DNA from: Dunaliella salina
Lineage: Eukaryota > Chlorophyta > Chlorophyceae > Chlamydomonadales > Dunaliellaceae
Length of the DNA stretch: 18,123 nt
Assembly (NCBI GenBank): GCA_002284615.2
Contig: MU069473.1
Location: forward strand, 210,551-228,673
Reading direction: 5' to 3'
How positions within the stretch are numbered: position 1 is the stretch's first letter; each line of letters starts with the position of its first letter. The notes beneath the pieces were generated by a model that was not told the origin of the DNA, ran no database searches, and saw only the letters and a program-made list of their open reading frames with translations. Position numbers and translations under genes: made by a program. Of the stretch, positions 1 to 7,545 are shown piece by piece.

Positions 1-72
<72 letters not shown>
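1..72. repeat. (CA)n dinucleotide microsatellite
   Basis: An uninterrupted CA dinucleotide run of 36 units begins at the window edge and stops at base 72, so the true left end is outside the window. No gene overlaps it. The bases up to about 234 show no recognisable feature. Confidence 0.98.
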
Positions 73-76
<4 letters not shown>

Positions 77-234
77 TGATCTCCAGATGAATATTAATGC
101 AATTATGATGCATAACACAGCAGAGAGACAGCAAGCATCTGCTGTAGGACATGTTAACATTCTCATGCCCTTGGCAATGCTGATAGTGGAACGTGAATGT
201 GAACTGTGCCTACACCTTCTCCCGCCAGGCAAAA

Positions 235-722
235 ATGAAAAGAAAAGACGTTATATGCAGAAGAAGCTCTCTCTTTATCAATGAAAAAAAGGAGACACAT
301 TGGCTCAAAGAGGCGTGAATCTCCCTCCCAGCGCTCCAGAGCAACATGGTCATGATGAGCACTTTTGTTTTTGATGGCACATCTGGTTGAGGTAAGTGTT
401 TATGCACAAAATGCACAGAATGGGCATGGAGCTTTCCTGCAAGTTTGGCAGATTTGGTGGGTCAAACTCTAGGTCTCTGAATTAAAGGTGTACTACACCT
501 AGTAGTTCCACCCACCCCCAGGAAGATTGTATGCAGAGCAATTTAGCGCCTTGGAGTTGTTTGCAGTTTGCTATATTGTTGCTGTGAGGCTGGTGCCCAA
601 CACCAGGCCTTGTATTTCACATCTACCAGGTGAATATGACGGGTTTGTACAGTCGGTTCATGGGATTGCCTGGCCAGAGCTATGGTGCTTATTGAAACTG
701 CGCTGTCCCCCTCACTGCACAA
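235..722 (-). mobile_element. LINE 3' fragment, minus strand (subfamily B)
   Basis: Read on the minus strand this is the last part of the LINE ORF followed by its 3' UTR. The A-rich stretch at 235-245 is the reversed pyrimidine tail, and 246-330 carries the shared 3' UTR block (GGAGACACATTGGCTCAAAG). The coding part gives a DVKYK motif in minus frame at about 610-640, equivalent to the EIK/DIK endonuclease motif of the other copies. It is riddled with stops and is 5'-truncated near 722, where it abuts the plus-strand copy of the same subfamily. Confidence 0.8.
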
Positions 723-1420
723 CACCTGATGTGAGGAGAGAAGGGTTGTATGTTAGGGTTAGAGGGCAAGGAGTGACCATGATTGTACCAAAGATGCTGA
801 AGTTGTGTCTTGTTATGTCTACTGGTAGCTCGAACAGGGATGCTAGGGTGGAAGAGACTGAGCACGACAGGAGGAGGGACAGCACAGCGTCAACAAGCAC
901 CATAACTCTGGCCGGGCAACCATATGAGTTGAATGCATGAAATCTTTATATTCGACTGATAGATATCAAATACTGTGGAGATACAAGGCCTGGTGCCCAA
1001 CAGGAGGCCTCACAGCAAGAACATAGTGAACTCTGCAAATAGCTCCGATGTGCTAAAATCACTCAGCATACAATTCTCCTAGGCATGGGTGGGACAACTT
1101 ACACTGCCCAAACCTTTGACCAGTTCAAAAATTTAAGGCCAGACTCTCAAAGATCTACCAAACCTGCGCGACAGCTCCATGCCCATTCTGTACAACATAC
1201 GCATAAGCTTAACCAGACCTGCCATCAAAAACATACTCATCATACTGATCATAACCATGGTGCCCTGGAACCGAGTGCTGCCAGAAACCCACCAGATCCA
1301 ATTAAGTTCCCTCTCGTCTTCTGGTGAGGGAGACTCACGGCTCTTTGAGCCCATGTGTCTCCCGTTTTTGGTTTTATCTGCCTTGTAGTTTTTCTTCTCT
1401 TTCTTAAAGAGAGAGGGTGG
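723..1420 (+). mobile_element. LINE 3' fragment, plus strand (subfamily B)
   Basis: The plus-strand ORF at 527-940 covers the 5' part. After its stop, reading continues in a shifted frame with the motif DIKYCGDTRPGAQQ (about 964-1005), then ILLGMGGTTYTAQTFDQFKN from 1074. These match the downstream endonuclease domain of the copy at 3790-5815. The end is the shared 3' UTR (about 1315-1375, GAGCCCATGTGTCTCCCG) and a T-rich tail to about 1420. It is decayed and 5'-truncated. The region 867-1330 is an imperfect inverted repeat of 235-722. Confidence 0.82.
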
Positions 1421-2039
1421 TGTTACACGATTTGAGACTTGCTCAGGGATGTGCAGGTCATGCTGGGCCAAAGTGTCTGCAACGCCTACTTCTTTTTGAA
1501 CAAATTTGGCCTACGAGAGCCTTTGCTTACAAGTTTCAGAAGAATCATTCTGCTAGCGTTGTCGTGTAATCATGCTACAGATGACAGGGCACCAGCAACC
1601 TGACAAAGTGTGATGAGCAGGTCTGTCGTGCCAGCCATCTTGGTTTGAATTCTTGCCTCAGGAGAACCAACCAAATCTAAGTAGGAGGACCCTTGCCTGG
1701 ACCTCTCTGAGCAATTCTGTTGACTCAATTTGTGCCGAGGCGGCCCAAGGTGTGGGACAATGGAGTAGGATGGGGTCTTCAGGAAGCACCACCTTGGCTC
1801 ACCTGACCAGCAGCATCAGTTGGGCTTTTCATCAGGAGCACATTCGGTGCGCCAAGGGGCCTGATGTATGAATCCAGGAATTTGCCCAATTTTGGCAGGA
1901 AATTGGCAAGTAACCAAAGTTCAGCACTGGGTCAACGGATTGGAGGAGTTCGATGAACAAGTCAAACAATAGCAGGCTGTTCTTCCTCATTCTGGCATGC
2001 CATGACGTGAGCATGACGCCAACTTGCCATTTGATGTCT
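1421..2039. other. Non-coding stretch, nothing recognised
   Basis: About 620 bases between LINE fragments. Short ORFs in several frames show no motif I recognise and no splice pattern. It could be an older, unrecognisable repeat or unique intergenic DNA. Confidence 0.5.
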
Positions 2040-2590
2040 CTGAGAGAAAAAAGAAAAAGAGAAAAACTACGTGAGCAGAGAAACTCTCCCTATATCAATT
2101 AAGGAAGAGGAGGCACGTTGGCTCAAAAAGAGCTGTGTGCCCCCTCCACCACAAGGTATGAAAAAGAGAAAACTAATGTGGATCTGAAGGGCTACTAGAA
2201 GCACCTGGCACTAAAACCTGGCTGTGGAGAGTATCCTTGTTTTCAGTAACGTGGCGTGTGGAGGCTAATGTGTAGGCATATTGAACAGGATGAGCATGAA
2301 GTTGTTGAGTAAGCTTCATGGCACGCTGGTGATTTAATCCTAGTTGTTTGAATTGCCTCAGGGTATGCTCAGCGTAAATAGTTCCAACTACACCCAGAAG
2401 AATAGGGTGAATTTTAACAGCTTTAGCGTTAATAAGATTACAAAGGTCTGCATGCTGCTGCTTTGCCGCATTCAACTGACTTACTCTGGCCTTGTGTCTT
2501 CACAGAACTTGATTTCTATTAGGTGCATGTGGCTTTCATTTACATAAAGTTCATGGGGTTGCCTCATGCGATGCCTCTGATGAATTTCTA
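2040..2590 (-). mobile_element. LINE 3' fragment, minus strand (subfamily A)
   Basis: The plus strand shows, left to right, the reversed A-rich tail (2045-2066), the shared 3' UTR block (2067-2160), and the reversed end of the ORF. On the minus strand the ORF 2475-2173 reads AAKQQHADLCNLINAKAV then HPILLGVVGTIYAEHTL, nearly the same as the plus-strand copy ending at 5682. Upstream on that strand (about 2550-2500) lies the IEIKFCEDTRPE motif. Similarity fades near 2590. A frameshift separates the EIK motif from the longer ORF. Confidence 0.87.
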
Positions 2591-3164
2591 CAACCTCCTG
2601 GCATCAAAGTTGAGCTTGAGACACTGTGCCGATATCTTTGTTGAGACAGCTCAACAAAGCTGTCTCAACAGCTTTCATAGCTGGGCATACTTGAGGAGTT
2701 TACCAGACAAAACTACTCAGAATGAGACCAGAGGTTTTCAGTGCAGCAGGCTGTGCTCGCCTGACTTCCAGTTTTGCTCCGGCTTTGCCTAGCATATGCA
2801 TTGATGCAGCCAATGTTTTAAGACTAATTTTCTCCGCCCCGTTCATTCACTCCAATGTGTCAGGCTCAAATCAGAAACTACCTGGAAGCCAAGATATGAT
2901 GCAAAATCGGTCAAAACGTGCATCTTCAAGACATCATCAAACATCATGTCCGAGTTAGCACCCATTGGGAAAAGCCTCAAACAGCACCTTATCTTCATTT
3001 TCATTTTATGCAGGCTTGTCAGCAGCAGCTCTCCTGGCTACTCTGCAATACTTCTCTTGCTAAGACACAGAGTCTCAGTCTGAACTTTGCAGTGGGAAGG
3101 GTCATACTGTCTTTGCCCCAATGTGACCCCTTTTCCTTGATGATTGTTGTGAGGAGATATCACT
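2591..3164. other. Non-coding stretch with a hairpin, nothing else recognised
   Basis: Overlapping short ORFs (2523-3208) show no recognisable domain, and codon use looks random. The one visible structure is the overlapping hairpin pair at 2636-2668. It may be an old repeat. Confidence 0.5.
2636..2668. repeat. Two overlapping, mutually exclusive hairpins
   Basis: CTTTGTTGAG at 2636-2645 pairs with CTCAACAAAG at 2650-2659 (10-bp stem, 4-base loop). TTGAGACAGCT at 2641-2651 pairs with AGCTGTCTCAA at 2658-2668 (11-bp stem, 6-base loop). They share bases, so only one can form at a time. Confidence 0.85.
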
Positions 3165-3290
3165 GCCTACAAAAGGAAAAGAAAAAGAAAATTGAAAAGA
3201 CGACGTAGGTAGAGAGGACTCTCCCTGCATCAGTCAAGGAGAGTGAGACACATTTACCGTGAGTCTCCCTCACCACGGGGGGAGGTTGCT
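3165..3290 (-). mobile_element. LINE 3' UTR solo copy, minus strand
   Basis: The reversed pyrimidine tail appears as GGAAAAGAAAAAGAAAA (3173-3190), then the shared block ACGTAGGTAGAGAGGACTCT and GTGAGTCTCCCTCACCAC to about 3280. Almost none of the ORF remains, so it is either an extremely 5'-truncated LINE or a SINE-like partner using the same 3' end. Confidence 0.75.
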
Positions 3291-3440
3291 GGGCGCTCGG
3301 TGGAGGACAGCAGGAGAAGGAGGGTCTGGGTGTCCAGGAGCATGGCGGACAACCCCTGAGATCCTCATTAGTTCTGTTTCTGGCTCTCCCCTAGGCTAGC
3401 TGTGTCTAGTGTACGTTCTGAGGGCCTTCTGGTGAGGACA

Positions 3441-3531
3441 CTGCTAGCTTGCTAGCTTGCTAGCTTGTCAATTAGGGAACCTTTCCTTGACGCACACAGC
3501 CTCTGGCCTGCGTGGACTTTTTTTTTTTTTT
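3441..3531 (+). mobile_element. Short repeat family 2, copy 1 (with poly-T end)
   Basis: It starts with three GCTAGCTT octamers (3443-3466) and contains CTCTGGCCTGCGTGGACTTT running into a 14-base T tract (3518-3531). The reverse complement of 9705-9770 matches it closely, including the octamers, and 10458-10534 is a third, more diverged copy. The pyrimidine-rich 3' end resembles that of the LINE. The core is under 80 bases and I see no coding capacity. A SINE or SINE remnant is possible but I see no tRNA-like promoter boxes. Confidence 0.65.
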
Positions 3532-3533
3532 AT

Positions 3534-3605
3534 TCCTCACCAGAAGATGAGAGGGAAGTAAATGTGGATCTGGTGGGTTTCTGGCAGCTCGCGGCCAGGG
3601 CTAGT
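3534..3605 (-). mobile_element. LINE fragment, minus strand (subfamily B ORF end)
   Basis: CTCACCAGAAGATGAGAGGG and the following bases to about 3595 are nearly the reverse complement of 1272-1328 in the plus-strand subfamily B copy. It sits directly after the T tract of repeat family 2, suggesting one element landed in or beside the other. Confidence 0.7.
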
Positions 3606-4039
3606 ACTTTTTCTCCTGCATGCTCAAATTGCTTGAACTTTTGTGGGGCGAGGACTGCTCCCTTTTGCATACCATGGCTGGGCTGGCCTTCAGATATATT
3701 TTGTTGTTGAAGTCCTTGTCTACTTCGGATTGGAATGACCGCCTTGCTCATAACTGTCTTCCAATTTTTTTTATGCATCTTTGCTGTTTGGAACACTGCA
3801 GCTCGAATCCATCTTAATAACCATAACAAAGACAGGCTACAGGGCCTGAAAGGAGATTTGAAAGAAATAACAGAGTGGAAGCTTGAGACCGTCAGCAGCC
3901 ACCCTGTCCTAAATTCCATGCATGCCCACATGCCAGGTTTCAATAAACTGGAACGCCTCCCATTTGACAAACAACACGTCTCCAAGCAGCCTAGTTATTC
4001 ACACATGAGTTTCCAAGGTACGGACTTGGTGCCCAGCCA

Positions 4040-5682
4040 ATCCCATACTCTCCTAACTCTTAAAGTTGCTGACTGGAGGACATGGGCATACACAGGTGGC
4101 AGCTGCCTTGTCCATAACGATAAGCAAGAAATTGGAGCAGGCGTCTACTGCCCGTCCACTGACAGCAAGAATTTTTGTAGAACCAAACGGTGCCGGGATT
4201 GCTAAAACCATCACAAGAGCTGAATTAGCAGCAATTGCTGCTGCTATCATCACCAAATATGCAGATATTGCATTAGACAGCCTCACCTCTTTCAATCAAA
4301 TACGTCAACAGCTTCTCTATCCTGAAAGACATCTGAGGCATATCCAAGGAGACGTCCTTAAAATGGTTTCAACTCTCATTACAGACTTCCATACCAAAAT
4401 TCGAATTTACAAAGTGAAGTCCCATGCTGGCATCGCTAGAAATGAATGTGCAGATGCCATGCAAAGCATCAAGCAAAGTAAGCCCAGAACTGTGTGGCAG
4501 ACACCGAGATCCCTGGTGCAGGTCCTGGTGGAAATCCATTTACAAATATTTTCTGTTTAGCCAAAGAAGAAAGAGTACATGCTGCAGGCACATCTACGGT
4601 TCCACCACCCACCCACAAGCTCACCTATTTCCCCAATCTTCAAGATGCTCTCAAATCCCACATGCATTCTGAACACAAGCTTGGATATGCCAATGCCAAA
4701 ACAGGTTACTACTCTCACTATCAAAACCTATTACTGCAAGTAGATAAAAAATCAGCAATGCCTTCAGAAATATGCCCGACATCTCTGTACCCATGAAGCG
4801 TACCATCCTGCAGTACCGCACGGGCACCCTCTGCAACCAAAAACATGCAGTACGTTTCAAAAAGTCAACTGATCCATCTTGCCCCCTCTCAGGCTGCCAT
4901 CATTTGGACAGCGCACTACACATGCTCTCAGGCTGCCAAAATCATATCATCTCCAACATGAGATCTGAACGCCATAACATTGCAGGCAGAATGATTACAA
5001 AAGCCCTCAGCAAATGCCCTGTAGGGGCAGGCCTGGTCCACACAGACATAGGGAGCAATTTTAAGCTTGCTAAACACAACCTCCAACTCCCTACAAGTGC
5101 CTCAAACAGAACTTACCTGCTTACTTCTTCCCTCGTAACCTTCCAGAGAGGAAAAGACTCAACTCCAGTCGACCAGATGCTGTTTTGATCACCCCTTTTA
5201 ATGCCAAACATACTTCTAACGATGTTTCTCCTACCCATTCCCATCACGCTTTGCGCAGCTCCTCACGGAGGACCATCAGAACTAGTCGCATGAGTCAACC
5301 CCATGAACTTCATGCAAATGAACGCCATCTGCACCTAACAGAAATCAAGTTTTGTGAAGACACAAGGCCAGAGCATCAGTTGAACGCAGCAAAGCAGCAG
5401 CATGCAGACCTTCATAAACTTATTAACGCTGAAGCTGTTACAATTCGCCCTATTCTCCTGGGTGTAGGTGGAACTATTTACACTGAGCATACCCTGGAGC
5501 AATTCAAACATCTAGGTTTGGATTACCAGTGTGCCACGAAGCTTGCTCAACAACTTCATGCCCATTCTGTTCAATATGCCCACAAACCAGTCACCATCCG
5601 CCGCGCTATTGAAAACAAAAATACTTCCCACAGCCAGGCTCTAGAGCCAGGTGCTTCTAGTAACCCTCCAGATCCACATTAG
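4040..5682 (+). pseudogene. Broken LINE ORF: RNase H, CCHC knuckle, restriction-like endonuclease
   Basis: RNase H begins in frame 3 with AYTGGSC (4089-4109); active enzymes have TDGS there, so the first catalytic Asp is Gly. The domain continues in frame 1 with RAELAAI (about 4216-4236), ALDSLTSF and KVKSHAGIARNECAD (about 4411-4455). Reading moves to frame 3 near 4510, then frame 2 near 4770. The knuckle CPLSGCHHLDSALHMLSGC (4880-4936) has spacing C-x4-C-x7-H-x4-C. Near 5095 reading moves to frame 1, giving SRPDAVLI (RPD at 5170-5178) and TEIKFCEDTRP (EIK at 5341-5349). RPD followed by an acidic-x-K motif is the signature of restriction-like (PD-(D/E)XK) LINE endonucleases. At least four frameshifts and the lost Asp make it non-functional. 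Confidence 0.82.
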
Positions 5683-5683
5683 T

Positions 5684-5815
5684 ATTCTCGTTTTCATACT
5701 GTGTGGTGGAGGGGGCACATGGCTCTTTTTTGAGCCAATGTGTCTCCTTTTCCTTAATTGATTTAGAGAGAGTTTTTCTGCCTACGTAATTTTTCTTTTC
5801 TTTTTCTTTTCCAGT
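5684..5815 (+). repeat. Reference copy of the LINE 3' UTR block and pyrimidine tail
   Basis: After the ORF stop come TGTGTGGTGGAGGGGGCACA, GAGCCAATGTGTCTCC, TTCTGCCTACGTAATTTTTC and a TTTTC-rich tail. Matching blocks occur on the plus strand near 1315, 13330 and 13690, and reversed near 235, 2045, 3165, 6003, 6690, 10300 and 11590. The strong conservation of this end compared with the ORF fits 3'-end recognition by the element's own reverse transcriptase. Confidence 0.85.
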
Positions 5816-6002
5816 GCTTCTGAAAATAGAGTGTGCAATAGAGTGAAGACAATTCATTGCTTTGTTTGCTTTGGACTGAAAAGTATGCAACCAATCAGGG
5901 TGCGGAAGAGAATTGCAGCAAGTAAGCCACGCGCACACATTATGCAACCAATGAAGGAAATAGGACGCTAACTGACCATTCAGCATCATTGTGGTAAGTC
6001 TC

Positions 6003-6210
6003 TCCGTTAAAAAGCTACATAGGCAGAGAAACTCTCCCTACATCAATCAAGGAAAAGGGGACACATTGGCTCTGAAGAGTAAGTCCCCGTGAGTCCCCTC
6101 CACCACAAGGTTTCAGACAAACTAGCTAAGCCATTAGCCATCAATAAAGCGGATCTGGAGGGTTAGTAGGGGCACCGTGACTAGGCTCTAGAAGGGGAAC
6201 ATACCAATGT
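6003..6210 (-). mobile_element. LINE 3' UTR plus ORF end, minus strand
   Basis: AAGCTACATAGGCAGAGAAA at about 6010 starts the reversed 3' UTR, followed by CTCCCTACATCAATCAAGG and, near 6150-6180, the reversed ORF end (GGATCTGGAGGG). Most of the ORF is missing. The copy stops close to 6210, where another begins. Confidence 0.78.
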
Positions 6211-6214
6211 ATAG

Positions 6215-6680
6215 GAAAATATGAGGCAGAGAAACACTCCCCATCTAAAGAGGATACCTAAAGCCAAGGAGACTTGTATCCCCACCACCAGGAGGAGGAA
6301 AAATGTCAATGTGGATCTGAAAGGCCATCATTACCCTTTACCTGATCTTATTGGCAAAGGTTAAAAGAAGTCTTCTCAAGAGCGCGTCTGGTGCTAGCAA
6401 GTTTTTGAGCATAGTGGATCCACTCTGTCCGGACAGAATGAGCATGGAGCTTCAGAGCAAGCTTGGCGGCTTTATGAGTGCCAAGTCCAGGCTCTTCAGG
6501 GCTCAAGAGTATGGGGGTTGTAAATAATGCCGCCCACACCATGCAGGATGGCATGAAGGGTAACTGGAGCTAAGGTCGTTGATGGCGACAGAGGTCACAA
6601 TACTGCTGCTTGGAGGCATCGAGCTGATGAATGGGCCTCCGCGCTTTACACAATTTGATCAAGAAGGAGTTCAAATGCTC
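6215..6680 (-). mobile_element. LINE 3' fragment, minus strand, diverged subfamily
   Basis: Reversed 3' UTR at 6215-6310 (diverged), then the ORF end. On the minus strand, 6660-6590 reads FLIKLCKARRPIHQLDASKQ, aligning with TEIKFCEDTRPEHQLNAAKQ of the main copy, and 6554-6348 contains LHAHSVRTEW and KLASTRRALE. It contains stops and frameshifts and is 5'-truncated near 6680. Confidence 0.75.
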
Positions 6681-6684
6681 CATT

Positions 6685-6830
6685 GCAGAGGAAAATAAAA
6701 AGGAGAAAAAAGGAGGAAAGGGGTGGAACTTCATAAGCAGAGAACGCTCCATACATCAATGAAGGGGAAGGAGATGCATTGGCTCAAAAAGCCTTCTCCA
6801 CCAGAGACTAAGCATGATATTGCATTAAGA
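6685..6830 (-). mobile_element. LINE 3' UTR solo copy, minus strand
   Basis: The A-rich reversed tail (6691-6722) precedes CATAAGCAGAGAACGCTCCA, ACATCAATGAAGG and GGAGATGCATTGGCTCAAAA, then CCACCAGAGACTAAG. Little or no ORF remains. Confidence 0.72.
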
Positions 6831-7059
6831 GGCAGGTGGACTGAGAGTGTTCCTGCTGGATACCGATGTTTCAAATTCGGCAGGGAAATTGAGTGCATGA
6901 AACCCTTGGTGTACGGCAGCACTAGTGCCCAGTCCATCCAAGAGTTCTCATGCCAGCAGACTTGCCTCCATTATTCGTGTCATTGGGCAATGCATGCACT
7001 CGAAACAATTCAATACCACCAAGCTGCTCTTCCACAGCTGAATGCACACTGAAGTCTCA

Positions 7060-7434
7060 ACATCCGTGGGGGTCTTTGGCTTGAGCCATCACCTTGGAGC
7101 CTGGTGCGTTTTCACAAAGGAATTCTAAATTTTTAAAAGGTTTCGAGTGAGCACAGGCACTTTTTGTGCCCGAAGGTTTCCGTCTTGCACTGCCACAGTG
7201 CAGCAATTGTGCTATCCAACGGCAAATTCAAGATTTTTCGCTTACATTGTTATTTTATTTAAGCACTTGGGATTCTGAGGTAATTAAACGCCGGAAAGCC
7301 AGCGCGCTAGAAAAAAAGTCGTTTCGCTTTCATGTCCTGTCAACAAAACCTGGCCGGCCTACTACCATTAATTCACACAAATTATCCCTCAGATATAACC
7401 CAGGTCGCGTAACCTCCACTCACACGTCACTACC
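7060..7434 (+). promoter_or_regulatory. Possible promoter and 5' UTR of the ketoacyl-CoA synthase gene
   Basis: This stretch has none of the repeats that fill the DNA to its left, and lies immediately upstream of the proposed start codon. A TATA-like TATTTTATTTAAG is at 7251-7263, roughly 170 bases before the ATG. Nothing here encodes the hydrophobic N-terminus of a typical ketoacyl-CoA synthase. The promoter role is an inference from position and composition. Confidence 0.3.
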
Positions 7435-7545
7435 ATGCTCAGCTCTAGGAAGCCTGTGCTGTTGATTGACTTGGAGAACTATGTCCCGCCCGAGGAGTAC
7501 AAGGTGTCTATGGAGAACGTTGCGCGCATGTGGAGAGAGACCAAA
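7435..7545 (+). CDS. KCS: KCS exon 1 (residues 1-37)
   Basis: It encodes RKPVLLIDLENYVPPEEYKV, the start of the conserved condensing domain (plant KCS: VYLVDFxCYKPP). The donor is AAA|GTGGGT, phase 0. The alternative is an exon starting at 7443 after CTCAG, joined to an unseen upstream exon. Confidence 0.75.

Larger units (their letters stand above)
3790..5815 (+). mobile_element. Non-LTR retrotransposon (LINE), 5'-truncated, longest copy (subfamily A)
   Basis: This is the most complete LINE copy here: remains of an RNase H domain, a CCHC zinc knuckle, a restriction-like endonuclease motif, a stop at 5680-5682, a 3' UTR, and a pyrimidine-rich 3' tail (about 5790-5815) instead of poly(A). The reverse transcriptase is absent, so the copy is 5'-truncated; the left edge near 3790 is approximate. 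RNase H upstream of a CCHC knuckle and C-terminal endonuclease fits the RandI/Dualen type first described in Chlamydomonas; that assignment is an inference from domain order only. Its 3' UTR block (5690-5790) recurs on both strands throughout the window. Confidence 0.85.

Noticed and set aside
752..768. GTTAGGGTTAGAGGG as an interstitial telomere repeat
   Set aside because: Only two imperfect units, lying inside a LINE-derived ORF.
1133..1471. 112-residue minus-strand ORF
   Set aside because: It is the antisense of the plus-strand LINE ORF end and its 3' UTR.
3530..3985. 151-residue minus-strand ORF
   Set aside because: Its end is a reversed LINE fragment, and the rest overlaps non-coding DNA and the truncated plus-strand LINE; no independent domain seen.
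7166..7465. 99-residue plus-strand ORF before exon 1 as the missing N-terminus
   Set aside because: It has only a short, weak hydrophobic run, is not similar to ketoacyl-CoA synthase N-termini, and is read in a different frame from exon 1.
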